64,000 nucleotides of DNA from Halioglobus sp. (GTDB lineage Bacteria; Pseudomonadota; Gammaproteobacteria; Pseudomonadales; Halieaceae). Shown here in pieces: positions 17,771-26,927 of the stretch. The DNA lies in assembly GCA_029287595.1 (NCBI GenBank), contig JARFQU010000023.1:32493-96492 (forward strand). The letters are read 5' to 3'. How positions within the stretch are numbered: the stretch's first letter is position 1; every line of letters begins with the position of its first letter. The position numbers and the translations under genes were made by a program. The notes beneath the pieces were generated by a model, which was given only the letters and a program-made list of their open reading frames with translations, did not search any database and had not been told where the DNA came from.

Positions 17771-17851
17771 TAGAGCCTGCCGCTATTTTTTCAGCCTTGG
17801 CGCTGCTATGCTGCGGGTCTGTTTTTTTACAAACTATTTTGAGGTAAGAGC

Positions 17852-18478
17852 TTGAAGCAGGCACTGGTCAACATGCTGACGATGCAGCACAACATGAATA
17901 CCCGGGTCCACGAAAACTGGATCGAACAGGATTTTGAGTGGTATCGCGCAGCATGGATCGAGTGCGGCGAGTTGATCGAACACTACGGTTATAAGTGGTG
18001 GAAAAAGCAGCAACCAGACATAGAGCAGGTGCGCCTGGAAGCGATCGATATCTGGCACTTTGGCCTCTCTGCATTGTTCAAACCGGGCAAGGATATAGAC
18101 CAGATAGCCACGGAAGTCGCCGAGGAACTGGCATCGCATCAACCCAGCGGGGCGGGTGTGCGCGAAGCCACAGAAGAACTGGCACTGCATTGCCTCCAGA
18201 CCAGGGGTTTTTCTCCCGGCCGTTTTTGGGACCTGATGCTCGCCTCGGGATTGGATTTTGACAGCCTCTACACCGCCTATGTGGGCAAAAACGTATTGAA
18301 TTTCTTTCGCCAGGACCATGGCTACAAGGACGGTAGCTATATCAAGAACTGGGCGGGGCGGGAGGATAATGAACACCTGGTGGAATTGGTGGCGGAGCTG
18401 GATAAAGACGCTGAAAATTTTGCCGACCAGGTCTACCAGGCGCTGGTCACTCGTTATGCCGGGCTTACCCAGGCCTAG
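17852..18478 (+). CDS. All-alpha dUTP diphosphatase (dUTPase_2 family)
   Basis: A 208-residue all-alpha NTP pyrophosphatase. The metal-binding helices show WIECGELIEHYGYKWWKK and VRLEAIDIWHF, the ExxE...ExxD pattern of the dimeric dUTPase/MazG-like fold, and YVGKNVLNFFRQDHGYKDGSY is the nucleotide-recognition segment. It hydrolyses dUTP to dUMP, keeping uracil out of DNA. The TTG at 17852 is chosen because GAGGTAAG lies seven bases before it; ATG codons at residues 10 and 15 are alternatives. Most gammaproteobacteria use the trimeric beta dUTPase, so this form is notable. A nuclease-like gene follows five bases later. Confidence 0.82.
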   Translation: MKQALVNMLTMQHNMNTRVHENWIEQDFEWYRAAWIECGELIEHYGYKWWKKQQPDIEQVRLEAIDIWHFGLSALFKPGKDIDQIATEVAEELASHQPSGAGVREATEELALHCLQTRGFSPGRFWDLMLASGLDFDSLYTAYVGKNVLNFFRQDHGYKDGSYIKNWAGREDNEHLVELVAELDKDAENFADQVYQALVTRYAGLTQA

Positions 18479-18483
18479 ATACT

Positions 18484-19383
18484 ATGGAGGCGGGCGATAA
18501 CAAACTATCGACAACGGCACTGGCTCAGAAATTAAATATCCCCGTGCAACAGTTGTTCGCTACCCTGCAGGACTATGGCTGGATTCTGCGCTCCGGTAAA
18601 ACCTGGACCCTTACCCCAAAGGGCGAGTACGAAGGGGGCAGTTACCGCACCAGTAAGCGTTATGGTCGTTACATCTTGTGGCCGGCGCAATTGGATCACC
18701 ATCCCTTGTTGGCTGCTATTGAATCCAATAAGCGCATTACAGCCGCATCCATGTGTCGCTATTATCCACGCCTGCACGCGCGGCAGATCAATCGCGCGCT
18801 GGCAGAGCTCGGGCTGCAGCATCACAGCATCCTGGGCTGGGAATTAACTGCGCTGGGTAAAACACTGGGCGGGCAACAGGAGGAAAGCGCCAACAGTGGC
18901 GCATTTTACGTGACCTGGCCGCACGAGATTATCGATCACCCGGTGATTCATAGAGAGCTAACCCGGCAGTCAGACCAGATTCAGGCGCCAGAGCCTGTCG
19001 CGGATACCAGTGCGGAACCTGATCTTTTTGCTGCGCCCAGTGCAGAGTCTGTATCCTTTAATGGCATCGATGGTCACCAGGTGCAAACAGGTTTGCAGAC
19101 CCGGGTGTGTAACTGGCTATACCTGGCCCAGCTGGCACACGCCTACCAACGGGCACTGCCCATAGAAGAATTAATACTAGCGGATTTCTATGTTCCGGAG
19201 GGCAGCGTGTATATCGATTGTTGGGAAGCCGATATACCTGCCCTGGAGCTTTCCGCGAAACTCCACAAGCGGGAAATTTACAGGGAAATGGGTCTGCGCA
19301 ATATCGAGATCAATGCGCGTGATGTGGAGCAGCTGGATGAGGTTCTGGGCAGGGGCCTGTTGGCCTTTGGTCTGCGTTGCTGA
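18484..19383 (+). CDS. KilAC-like HTH plus PD-(D/E)XK nuclease-like protein
   Basis: A 299-residue protein I cannot name. The N-terminus (STTALAQKLNIPVQQLFATL, then LRSGKTWTLTPKGEYEGG) resembles the C-terminal domain of phage antirepressors (KilAC/ANT). The middle adds another helical region and a poorly conserved linker (about 150-195). The last 70 residues (GSVYIDCWEAD, then KLHKREIYREMGLRNIEIN) resemble the D...ExK layout of DUF2726-like/Vsr-like PD-(D/E)XK nucleases, though spacing is only approximate. It follows the dUTPase by five bases, so the two are likely coupled. A role in DNA metabolism is inference. Confidence 0.6.
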   Translation: MEAGDNKLSTTALAQKLNIPVQQLFATLQDYGWILRSGKTWTLTPKGEYEGGSYRTSKRYGRYILWPAQLDHHPLLAAIESNKRITAASMCRYYPRLHARQINRALAELGLQHHSILGWELTALGKTLGGQQEESANSGAFYVTWPHEIIDHPVIHRELTRQSDQIQAPEPVADTSAEPDLFAAPSAESVSFNGIDGHQVQTGLQTRVCNWLYLAQLAHAYQRALPIEELILADFYVPEGSVYIDCWEADIPALELSAKLHKREIYREMGLRNIEINARDVEQLDEVLGRGLLAFGLRC

Positions 19384-19395
19384 GTTGATGCCCGA

Positions 19396-20490
19396 TCAGC
19401 GTCGTCGCAGCATGACGCCGCACTCCATGTGTTCCGTATAGGGAAACTGGTCGAACATTGCGAAGTGCTCGATGCGGTGTGTATTGCACAAAGTTTTCAA
19501 ATTTTCAGCCAGGGTAGTGGGGTTGCACGAGATATACAGAATGGTGGGAAAACGCGCTGCCATTGCCGTTGTATATTGATCCAGGCCCGCGCGAGGTGGG
19601 TCAACAAAAATCGTGTCCAATTGATACTCCCCCAGTGGCCTGGGCAGTTTTGCCAGGCGCCGGAACTCTCGCTCGCCGTTCATTGCCTGGGTGGCTTCTT
19701 CGGCGGACAGTCTGATAACCTCTATATTGCTGGCCGCGTTGGCCTGAATGTTTTCCCGGGCTGCGCGCACCGAGCTTTTGGAGAGTTCAGTGGCGATGAC
19801 GTGGTCGAAATGGGCCGCAAGGGGCAAGCTGAAGTTGCCGTTGCCACAATATAATTCGAGTAAGTCACCAGACAGCGACTGCGCTTTATCGCATGTCCAA
19901 TCGAGCATGTGCATGTTGACTGTCGCATTGGGTTGGGTAAACGCCTGCTCGTATTGTCGGTAATGATAACTGCGACCATTTACCTGTAGTGTCTCCTGAA
20001 CATAGTCACGCTCTATCGTCCACTTCTGTTTGCGGCTGCGCCCCACCAGCACAATATCAAGATCCGCAGCCAGCCGGGTTGCGGCCCGGTGCCAGTCGTC
20101 TTCCAGCCTGCGGTGATACACCAGAGTGACCAGGGTGTTACCGGCCAAGGTGCTGAGAAATTCTACCTGGAATAACTTGAGTCGCAGCGCAGGGTTATCC
20201 CTGAGTTGCGCGATAAGCTCCGGCATCAGTGACTGGATAGCGGCACAGGCGATGGGAAAGTCGACGATGGGCACCGGCGTCTTGCGATCTTCCGGGCGAA
20301 ACATCACGTAGTCCAGGTTGTCACCGTCATGCCAGACTCGAAATTCCGCGCGCATACGAAACCCGATGGGTGGTGAGACAAATATCTCCGGCTCAGGCGG
20401 GGAGTAGGGTGCTAGCAGCGCCTTAACCCGCTGGGCTTTTTCATTAAGCAGTTCGCTGTAGCGTGAGGGCTCGACGCGGGACAGGGGCAT
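19396..20490 (-). CDS. trmA: tRNA (uracil-54-C5)-methyltransferase
   Basis: A 364-residue TrmA. The SAM-binding motif LLELYCGNGNFSLPLA is near residue 212, DTIFVDPPRAGLD near 293, and the catalytic cysteine with its motif ILYISCNPTTLAENL near 317. The C-terminus HMECGVMLRRR is typical of TrmA. It makes m5U54 in the T-loop of tRNAs. Length matches the E. coli enzyme (366). Its start overlaps the ybiB-like stop by one base, so it is the last gene of a leftward tRNA-modification operon. Confidence 0.93.
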   Translation of the reverse strand: MPLSRVEPSRYSELLNEKAQRVKALLAPYSPPEPEIFVSPPIGFRMRAEFRVWHDGDNLDYVMFRPEDRKTPVPIVDFPIACAAIQSLMPELIAQLRDNPALRLKLFQVEFLSTLAGNTLVTLVYHRRLEDDWHRAATRLAADLDIVLVGRSRKQKWTIERDYVQETLQVNGRSYHYRQYEQAFTQPNATVNMHMLDWTCDKAQSLSGDLLELYCGNGNFSLPLAAHFDHVIATELSKSSVRAARENIQANAASNIEVIRLSAEEATQAMNGEREFRRLAKLPRPLGEYQLDTIFVDPPRAGLDQYTTAMAARFPTILYISCNPTTLAENLKTLCNTHRIEHFAMFDQFPYTEHMECGVMLRRR

Positions 20491-21527
20491 CAGTCCAGCC
20501 TCGAGCGATCACGCTGCTGCCAGAGTGCGCCGGCCTGTTGCCTGGCAGAGGCGATCGTGCGTTGCGGCTCCAGTAACAGTAGGGCCGCGGCCGCGGTTGC
20601 CAGCGTTGCGTCAAGGCCATAGCCATGCTGCTGGCTGCCCCGCCACAGTTCCTGTAACGGCAGTGTCGAGAGGTCGCCGGCTACACTGTTGACGCGCTCC
20701 GAGCGGCTGCGCTGAAGTTGCTGCTCTTCTCGCTGACCATTGCTCAGCAAGTAGAGCCGGGTATCGGCCTGGGGTTTTATTTCCACTTCGCCACTATCGC
20801 CCTTGAATACCAGCGATCTGTGTTGTCCCATCAGGATGTCGGTCTCCTGGTGTAGCGCTGCGTAGGCGGGGTGAAAAACACTCTGGATACTGGCGCTTGC
20901 ATTAATCGGGTTGATCATACGTGCCAAAGTGTTGACCGGTGAGCGCAGGCCCAGCAGGGGACGCAGTTGCATCATTTCATGCAGTGGCGGACAGATATGC
21001 CGCAGCGGTAAATAACTGAGGCGGTCGTCTGCCAATTGCTTGCCTACATCCTTCCAACTGCTTGCCACTGGCAAGCCCAGTTGCCCCAGTGCGTCTTCGG
21101 TGTAGAGCCGGCCCTGGGTATGGCCATCAGAGCCGTGAATGAAAATACGGTACCCTGCCTGGGCCAGCAGCAGTATCGACAAAATGAACCAGGGGTGCTG
21201 GTGCCGCTTGCCGGCGTAGCTGGACCAGTCCAGGTCCGCGGTTAAGCCTGGAGGCGGCCCTTGCATTGCTTCGCGACAGGCGCTCACGAACCCGGCGAGC
21301 TCCTCACCGGTTTCTTCCTTGACGCGCAACAGCATCAGGAACGCGCCCTGTTGCAATGGCTGGACTTCGCCTCTGAGTATCATGCCGAAAGCGGATTCAG
21401 CTTCTTCTTGCGTTAGCGAGCGCGTGCCGGTTTTGCCCTTTCCGAGAGTTCGTATATACGGTGCGAAGGGGTGCTCGGGGGAGGGCTGCTCCATTGGAGC
21501 GTTGTCGGCCGGTGCCGTCACAGGCAA
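20490..21527 (-). CDS. ybiB: YbiB/TrpD2-like protein (anthranilate phosphoribosyltransferase fold)
   Basis: A 345-residue member of the glycosyltransferase family 3 / TrpD-like group: helical N-terminus (FAPYIRTLGKGKTGTRSLTQEEAESAF), GSDGHTQGRLYTEDALGQLG, and RSPVNTLARMINP. E. coli YbiB (TrpD2) has the TrpD fold but binds nucleic acid instead of making phosphoribosyl anthranilate, so a nucleic-acid role is likely. The ORF starts at 21527, overlapping tusE by ten bases; M12 at 21494 is an alternative start. It lies between tus genes and trmA, which suggests a link to tRNA. Confidence 0.85.
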   Translation of the reverse strand: MPVTAPADNAPMEQPSPEHPFAPYIRTLGKGKTGTRSLTQEEAESAFGMILRGEVQPLQQGAFLMLLRVKEETGEELAGFVSACREAMQGPPPGLTADLDWSSYAGKRHQHPWFILSILLLAQAGYRIFIHGSDGHTQGRLYTEDALGQLGLPVASSWKDVGKQLADDRLSYLPLRHICPPLHEMMQLRPLLGLRSPVNTLARMINPINASASIQSVFHPAYAALHQETDILMGQHRSLVFKGDSGEVEIKPQADTRLYLLSNGQREEQQLQRSRSERVNSVAGDLSTLPLQELWRGSQQHGYGLDATLATAAAALLLLEPQRTIASARQQAGALWQQRDRSRLD

Positions 21528-21835
21528 TTTTCCGGTTTGGGCAGGCCTGCAATCTTGCTGCCAAGCTTGGCGGGCGAGCCGGGGAACAGCGACATCAGGT
21601 AAATACTGCGCCCCTTTTCTTTCCCGAGCTTTACCGCGCAGTATTTTACCAGCGCACGCATCGCTGGTGAGCTGTCGAACTCGGCGTAGTAGTCGCGCAG
21701 CAGATTCAGTAGCTCCCAGTGCGCCTGTGTGAGTTCAATGCCTTCTCCCGCAGCGATCTGCTGGGCCACGCTCGGTTCCCAGTCGTCCAGGTCGCGCAGG
21801 AAGCCCTCCTTATCGAATCGATCCGCGGGTAACAC
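21518..21835 (-). CDS. tusE: TusE/DsrC-like sulfur relay protein
   Basis: A 105-residue DsrC-family protein. The sequence WEPSVAQQIAAGEGIELTQAHWELLNLLRDYYAEF and the C-terminal arm GLPKPENCL, with the catalytic penultimate cysteine (C104), are diagnostic. Only the C-terminal cysteine is present; the second cysteine of sulfate-reducer DsrC is absent, which fits TusE. It accepts persulfide sulfur from TusBCD and passes it to MnmA for 2-thiouridine at tRNA position 34. It ends within the ybiB start. Confidence 0.92.
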   Translation of the reverse strand: MLPADRFDKEGFLRDLDDWEPSVAQQIAAGEGIELTQAHWELLNLLRDYYAEFDSSPAMRALVKYCAVKLGKEKGRSIYLMSLFPGSPAKLGSKIAGLPKPENCL

Positions 21836-21839
21836 TGTT

Positions 21840-22130
21840 TCAGTACCAGGCGAGTTGGCGAGGGTAGCGCGCGGTCAGCGCGACAAATCCCGTCATATCG
21901 GTGATCGTCACAGTATCGGGTGTCGCGATAATACCGGCGGCTCGTGCATCCTTGTCCAGTGCATACAACTGGGCGCCACAACGCAGTATCGCCTCGCAGG
22001 CTGGCGTTGCCCCTCGCACACAGTACACCCCATCACCCAGCAGCAGCAGGGCATCACCGGGGGCGATAGCAGCCAGGCAGTCGCGAAAGGCTGCACTGTT
22101 GGGGGACGCGTTCAGTGTATGCAGAACCAT
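21840..22130 (-). CDS. tusB: Sulfur relay subunit TusB/DsrH
   Basis: A 96-residue DsrH-like protein starting MVLHTLNASPNSAAFRDCL, with LLLLGDGVYC near residue 30 and ALDKDARAAGI near 55. It forms the TusBCD heterohexamer with its two upstream neighbours. In E. coli TusB lacks a catalytic role; here C13, C37 and C45 are not obviously at a conserved position. Four bases separate it from tusE and two from tusC. Confidence 0.88.
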   Translation of the reverse strand: MVLHTLNASPNSAAFRDCLAAIAPGDALLLLGDGVYCVRGATPACEAILRCGAQLYALDKDARAAGIIATPDTVTITDMTGFVALTARYPRQLAWY

Positions 22131-22132
22131 AT

Positions 22133-22507
22133 TTAGAAACCCAGCAGGTGGTCGTTGCGAGACAACAATTGCTGTATCTGGGCCTGGTCGAGGAATTGCC
22201 CGGCAATGGGTGTGTCGTATGTGGCAATTCGATACTTTGCTGCCGAAGCAGCGTCCACATAGACCGAGTCAATATCATATAAGGGTAGGGAAGCCAGCAA
22301 TTTGCCGACATTGTTAACCCCGATGGCAGCGCTGTCCTGGTCGGGCATCAGGTGTAATACGCCATCGCCCAGGAACAGAATATCTATCGCTTGCTCGAAA
22401 GCGGCCATCGCCATGGCGGCATCCAGCGCCGCCCGGGCCAAACTGGAACCGTAGGGCGTATGCCTGATTACGACCAGTGTTTTTTTGCCGGTAACCGTCA
22501 CGCTCAC
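22133..22507 (-). CDS. tusC: Sulfur relay subunit TusC/DsrF
   Basis: A 124-residue DsrF-like protein: VVIRHTPYGSSLARAALDAAMAMAAFEQAIDILFLGDGVLHL, followed by LPLYDIDSVYVD. This is the conserved core of TusC, with the typical HTPYGSxxAREALDxAL pattern. It is a structural subunit of TusBCD. Its start overlaps the tusD stop by four bases, and it ends two bases before tusB. Confidence 0.92.
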   Translation of the reverse strand: MSVTVTGKKTLVVIRHTPYGSSLARAALDAAMAMAAFEQAIDILFLGDGVLHLMPDQDSAAIGVNNVGKLLASLPLYDIDSVYVDAASAAKYRIATYDTPIAGQFLDQAQIQQLLSRNDHLLGF

Positions 22508-22896
22508 CCCCCGAAAGTAACCAGCCGGTCAGAGTTAGCGGTGGCATCAACCAGCTCTCCAAGGCCTGACAGGGTAAAGGCGGGGTGGACGCTGGCGCAG
22601 GGCTTTTCATGCCTGGAAGCCTCGGTAGCGTCCAGTTGGCCGCGCCTGATGGCGGAGGAAATGCACAACACCAACTCTACCTGCTGCTGTTCCGCCAGGT
22701 CGATCCAGGGGCCAAGCCGGTCAGTTTCATCTTGCGGGAACACAGCCAGGTCTGTACCGGCGTAGCACCCCGCATCAAAGAAAAAAACGCGCCTGACGGT
22801 GTGGCCAGCAGCGAGTACCGCCTCAGCGAAGGCAGCAGCAGTTTGCGCACCTTGTCCCGAGACCGGCGAAGAAAGTACCAGCAGGGAATAGATCAT
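22504..22896 (-). CDS. tusD: Sulfurtransferase subunit TusD/DsrE
   Basis: A 130-residue DsrE-like protein with the catalytic cysteine C78 in VELVLCISSAIRRG and FFFDAGCYAGTD near residue 40. It takes the persulfide from TusA and hands it to TusE. It is the first gene of the leftward tusDCBE-ybiB-trmA series. It starts only 15 bp from the BI-1 terminator, so its promoter must overlap that terminator or lie inside the BI-1 gene. Confidence 0.92.
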   Translation of the reverse strand: MIYSLLVLSSPVSGQGAQTAAAFAEAVLAAGHTVRRVFFFDAGCYAGTDLAVFPQDETDRLGPWIDLAEQQQVELVLCISSAIRRGQLDATEASRHEKPCASVHPAFTLSGLGELVDATANSDRLVTFGG

Positions 22897-22910
22897 GGCG
22901 GCATGGACCC

Positions 22911-22942
22911 AAAAACAAAAAACCCCGGTAGAAGCCGGGGTT
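22911..22942 (-). terminator. Rho-independent terminator after the BI-1 gene
   Basis: On the leftward strand an 8-bp stem AACCCCGG / CCGGGGTT (22921-22928 with 22935-22942), six-base loop, is followed by a T-rich run. It sits 21 bp past the BI-1 stop codon. Confidence 0.85.
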
Positions 22943-22962
22943 CCAGTGTTTTGCGATCCCGA

Positions 22963-23637
22963 TCAGTCATCGCCGCCCAGTGCTGTAAGCAAGTGCAGCA
23001 GGTGGATGAACAGGTTGTAGATATCCAGGTACAGAGACACTGTAGCGCGGATGTAGTTGGTCTCACCACCGTTGATAATACGGCTGGTATCGAACAGGAT
23101 CAGGCCGGACATGATCATGACCACTGCCGCTGAGATCGTCAGCGAAAGGGCCGGAATCGCCAGGAAAATATTGGCTATCATGGCGACCACCGCGACCAGC
23201 AGGCCGACCATCAGGAAGCCGCCCATGTAGGAGAAATCCTTGCGTGTGGTCAGCGCATAAGCCGACAGTCCGAAGAACACGATCGCCGTTCCGCCTAGCG
23301 CCTGCATCACCAGGCCGGGGCCGTTGGGCATGGCCAGGTAATAATTGAGCATGGGGCCGATAGAGGCGCCCATGACGCCAGTAAAGGCGAAAATTGCGAT
23401 CAGACCCTTGCTGCTGTCAGCCAGACGATTGACAACGAATAGAAGTCCAAATCCAACCAGGGCCAGCACCAGGCCAGCGCCGTGTCCCAGTCCCATAGAC
23501 ATGGAAATGCCCGCAGTGAGGGCGCTGAACAGCAGTGTCATGCCCAGCAGCATGTAGGTGTTCTTCAGCACCTTGTTGGTGCTCAGGACCGACTCTACGC
23601 CGACAGTATTCATGTTGTACAAACTTTTGTCTTGCAT
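22963..23637 (-). CDS. Bax inhibitor-1/YccA family membrane protein
   Basis: A 224-residue protein with seven hydrophobic segments after a soluble N-terminus (LSTNKVLKNTYMLLGMTLLFSALTAG). The C-terminal DTSRIINGGETNYIRATVSLYLDIYNLFIHLLHLL is the most conserved block of the bacterial BI-1/YccA family. E. coli YccA binds and inhibits the FtsH protease, and others are pH-sensitive calcium leaks; the role here is unknown. GGAG lies ten bases before the ATG. A strong terminator follows. Confidence 0.9.
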   Translation of the reverse strand: MQDKSLYNMNTVGVESVLSTNKVLKNTYMLLGMTLLFSALTAGISMSMGLGHGAGLVLALVGFGLLFVVNRLADSSKGLIAIFAFTGVMGASIGPMLNYYLAMPNGPGLVMQALGGTAIVFFGLSAYALTTRKDFSYMGGFLMVGLLVAVVAMIANIFLAIPALSLTISAAVVMIMSGLILFDTSRIINGGETNYIRATVSLYLDIYNLFIHLLHLLTALGGDD

Positions 23638-23687
23638 CGTTTACTCCAAAAAGCAGCGCACGGATTGTGCTAACAATTCTCCGACAG

Positions 23688-23714
23688 ATAATACGCTCTA
23701 AAGTTCCGCTTCAA
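23688..23714 (-). promoter_or_regulatory. Candidate promoter of the BI-1 gene
   Basis: TTGAAG (-35) and TATTAT (-10) on the leftward strand, with a short 15-bp spacer, about 50 bp before the BI-1 start codon. The rest of the ~305-bp gap to tRNA-Ser holds nothing else recognisable. Confidence 0.4.
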
Positions 23715-23942
23715 GCGACTGATTTACAGGCATTTTATCTGAGTGGCCGGGTTTTCATTAGCCATGTAAAAGCTAACGCCCCGATCCAACGCCAACTATA
23801 ACGGATTTACGGCAAAGAGCTCAACAACACACGCTGTAGGGTTAATGCCCATCAGGCGCGGGCAAATAGCAGACAGCGGCATATGTCCACGAGAAAAAAG
23901 GGGGCGCCCGCATGGACTCCCCTTTCAACTGGCATCTGAATA

Positions 23943-24032
23943 TGGCGGTGGGCGTAGGATTCGAACCTACGGAGGGGATAAACCCTCAACGGTTTTCAAG
24001 ACCGCCGCTTTCGACCACTCAGCCAGCCCACC
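23943..24032 (-). tRNA. tRNA-Ser (anticodon UGA)
   Basis: A 90-nt leftward tRNA with encoded CCA. The acceptor stem GGTGGGC pairs with GCCCACC. The anticodon loop reads CTTGAAA with anticodon TGA. It has the long variable arm of tRNA-Ser (TTGAGGGTTTATCCCCTCC) and the T-loop GGTTCGAATCC. Confidence 0.95.
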
Positions 24033-24080
24033 GGATACTTACATTGTCTGTCGCCTGCAGCACTGCTTCAGGCAGGCGTG

Positions 24081-24108
24081 ATTATACAGTTCAGCAAAGT
24101 GGACACAA
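24081..24108 (-). promoter_or_regulatory. Promoter of tRNA-Ser
   Basis: Leftward TTGTGT (-35, 24108-24103), 16-bp spacer, perfect TATAAT (-10, 24086-24081). It lies between the rne stop and the tRNA, so the tRNA is expressed independently of rne. Confidence 0.65.
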
Positions 24109-24143
24109 GGGCTCGAGCGCCCCTGTGGCCACATTCATGGGCC

Positions 24144-26927
24144 TCAGGACTGACCTGCGGCCTGGGCCATCTCCGCTTCGGGCAGCGGGCCCCTGGGGTC
24201 ATTGCTGGCACGCGGGGCAACCTTGCCACCAGGCTCTACCGCGGGTGCCACGGTGTCGCTAAACAGCTGCAGGTGGCTGGTGACAATTTCCAGATCACGG
24301 ACCGGTCGCGCCTCGACCCGGGGGTCGTTGATCGCTCGCCCGCCAGCAGTCAAGCCGGTGGTGTCGATCTCGGCAACATGCTGCTCCCGCTGCGGGGCAG
24401 CAGGTACAGGCGTTTCCACAACGGCAGCGGCTACCTCAGCTGTCTCGGCAGGCGCTTCTTCCGCGGCTACTGCAATGGACGCCTCATTTGCAGCCGTGAC
24501 ATCAGCAACCTCTGCAACGGGTTCCGCTGCCTCGGCTTCTGGCGCAGCTTCAGGAAAAGCTGCCGCCTCAGACACAGTATCAGCCGTTACCACGGGGTGT
24601 TCAGTCGGGGGTTCAGGTGCGATATCTGCAGGTGCAGGGGCGGCTGCGACAACGGCTTGCGGGGTAGCTTGTGACTGGTCTACCTGGGTATCAACTGCAG
24701 TTTCACCCTTGTTCTCGGCGGCCGGCCGACGTCCGCGGCTGCGGCGCCGACGTGGAGACTCTCCGCGCTTCATATCGCTGGGGCGCTTACGGGGCTTGTT
24801 GTCGCTACCGGTACCGGTAAGTTCCTCGACGCCGTCCACCTGCAGGTTAGTATCGGCAGGCTCCGCTGCAGTTTCTGGCTTGCTGCGCTGCCCACCGTCG
24901 CGTTCACTGCGACGACGCCTTTGCTGTTCGCGATTATCACCGCGGCCATCGGCACTGTCGCGCCGCTGACGTTTTTCCGCCGGCTTGCCGTCGTCTTTAC
25001 TGCGATTTTCGTTACTGCGGTTGTCCTGGGAGCGTGACTGCCGGGCACCGTCCCCACCATCACTGCGTGTACGATTGCGATTTCTGTTGCGGTTGCGGTT
25101 TCTGTTGCGGTTGCCTTCGGACCTGTTGCCCTGTCCCTGCGGTTTTTGACCGGATTTGGCCGTGGTCTTGGGCTCTTCCGCGGGAGCCTGTTCCGTCTCC
25201 GCAGTGCCTCCCAAGGCAGACCAAAGTTTGGACAGCAGGCCGGCTTTTGGCTTGGGTGCTACTTGTGGCTTGCTGGGAGCTGCTTCACTGGCCGGCGCCT
25301 TCTCAACCGCCTGGGGAGAGGGACCCTTTTGCCGAACAGCTTCCACCGCCGCTTTTTGCACCGGGATATCCGCCTTGTGGCTATCGGTGATGGCGTCGAC
25401 ATCTGGCGCCGCAAGTTCAATTTTGTAGCTGGTTTCGTGGTCGCCGACGACCTCGTCATCGCGCAGGCGCTGGACTTCGAAGTGTGGGGTTTCCAGGTTC
25501 GGGTTCGGGATAACCAGCACCCGCGCCTTGGTAACCTGTTCTATTTCACCGAGCGCCGAGCGCTTCTCGTTCAGCAGGTAGGCTGCCACATCGACAGGCA
25601 CGATGGCCCGAACCTCCGCGCTGCGATCCTTGATCGCTTCTTCTTCCAACAGGCGCAGGATAGAGAGTGCCAGGGACTTGGTGTCGCGAATGGTTCCCTG
25701 TCCGGTGCAGCGCGGACATACAATAGCGCTGGTTTCACCAAGGGAGGGGCGCAGTCGCTGCCGGGACATTTCCAGCAGACCGAAACGGGAGATACGGCCA
25801 ACCTGGACCCGGGCGCGGTCTACCTCAAGGGCATCGCGCATGCGGTTTTCCACGGCGCGCTGATTGCGTGCCGCCAACATGTCGATAAAGTCGATGACGA
25901 CAAGGCCACCCATATCCCGCAGGCGCAACTGCCTCGCCACTTCATCGGCGGCTTCCAGATTGGTCTGCAGAGCGGTCTGCTCGATATCGCTACCGCGTGT
26001 AGCCCGGGCAGAGTTGATATCGATGGAGATCAACGCCTCTGTGGGATCTATGACGATAGAGCCACCTGAGGGCAAGCGCACCTCCCGCTGAAAAGCCGTT
26101 TCGATCTGGCTCTCGATCTGGAAGCGGTTGAACATCGGAATGGAGTCTTCGTAGAGTTTGATACGGTTCTGGTATTGCGGCATCACCAGTCCGACGAAGT
26201 CAGAGGCCTCGCTAAAAGCGTCCGGCGAGTCGATAAGCACCTGGTCGACATCGTCGCGCAGGTAGTCGCGTACCGCGCGCACGATTACATTGCTTTCCTG
26301 AAACAGTAATGTGGGGGCTTTGACCTGGTCATTCGCGGTAGTGATGGCCTCCCACAATTGCAGTAGGTAATTCAGGTCCCACTGCAGCTCCTGTGAACTG
26401 CGGCCAACACCGGCAGTGCGAATAATTACGCCCATGCCGTTGGGGATTTCCAACTCGTTAAGCGCGTCGCGCAGTTCGTTGCGGTCATCACCTTCGATAC
26501 GGCGGGAAATGCCGCCGGCGCGGGGATTGTTGGGCATCAGCACCATGTAGCGGCCGGCAAGGCTGATGAAGGTCGTGAGTGCGGCGCCTTTATTGCCGCG
26601 CTCTTCCTTATCCACCTGGATGATAACCTCGGTGCCTTCTTTCACCACATCCTTGATCATCAGGCGTCCGTTGCCATTTTCGGGCTTACGGTAGAAGTAC
26701 TCCCTGGCGATTTCTTTCAGCGGCAGAAAGCCGTGGCGATCGGCGCCGAATTCGACGAAGGCCGCTTCCAGGCTGGGCTCAACCCGGGTAATTTTGCCCT
26801 TGTAGATATTGGATTTTTTCTGGATTCGAGTACGGTTTTCGATATCCAGATCGTATAGACGCTGGCCGTCGACCAGAGCCACACGCAACTCTTCGGGTTG
26901 CGTTGCATTGATTAATATTTTTTTCAT
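24144..26927 (-). CDS. rne: Ribonuclease E
   Basis: A 927-residue RNase E. Residues 1-125 contain the S1 domain ([37 protein letters not shown]). The catalytic core has [13 protein letters not shown] and [10 protein letters not shown] with the two magnesium aspartates, and CPRCTGQGT (about residue 405) is the zinc-link. The C-terminal half (about 530-927) is disordered: an arginine-rich RNA-binding block ([11 protein letters not shown], then repeated [16 protein letters not shown]), then Ala/Pro/Glu-rich sequence, ending near [19 protein letters not shown]. This scaffold part normally anchors the degradosome. Shorter than the E. coli protein (1061), as in many gammaproteobacteria. Confidence 0.95.
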   Translation of the reverse strand: MKKILINATQPEELRVALVDGQRLYDLDIENRTRIQKKSNIYKGKITRVEPSLEAAFVEFGADRHGFLPLKEIAREYFYRKPENGNGRLMIKDVVKEGTEVIIQVDKEERGNKGAALTTFISLAGRYMVLMPNNPRAGGISRRIEGDDRNELRDALNELEIPNGMGVIIRTAGVGRSSQELQWDLNYLLQLWEAITTANDQVKAPTLLFQESNVIVRAVRDYLRDDVDQVLIDSPDAFSEASDFVGLVMPQYQNRIKLYEDSIPMFNRFQIESQIETAFQREVRLPSGGSIVIDPTEALISIDINSARATRGSDIEQTALQTNLEAADEVARQLRLRDMGGLVVIDFIDMLAARNQRAVENRMRDALEVDRARVQVGRISRFGLLEMSRQRLRPSLGETSAIVCPRCTGQGTIRDTKSLALSILRLLEEEAIKDRSAEVRAIVPVDVAAYLLNEKRSALGEIEQVTKARVLVIPNPNLETPHFEVQRLRDDEVVGDHETSYKIELAAPDVDAITDSHKADIPVQKAAVEAVRQKGPSPQAVEKAPASEAAPSKPQVAPKPKAGLLSKLWSALGGTAETEQAPAEEPKTTAKSGQKPQGQGNRSEGNRNRNRNRNRNRNRTRSDGGDGARQSRSQDNRSNENRSKDDGKPAEKRQRRDSADGRGDNREQQRRRRSERDGGQRSKPETAAEPADTNLQVDGVEELTGTGSDNKPRKRPSDMKRGESPRRRRSRGRRPAAENKGETAVDTQVDQSQATPQAVVAAAPAPADIAPEPPTEHPVVTADTVSEAAAFPEAAPEAEAAEPVAEVADVTAANEASIAVAAEEAPAETAEVAAAVVETPVPAAPQREQHVAEIDTTGLTAGGRAINDPRVEARPVRDLEIVTSHLQLFSDTVAPAVEPGGKVAPRASNDPRGPLPEAEMAQAAGQS

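Noticed and set aside
25146..26069. 307-codon rightward ORF opposite rne
   Set aside because: It is the complement of the conserved RNase E core; no recognisable domain and no ribosome site.
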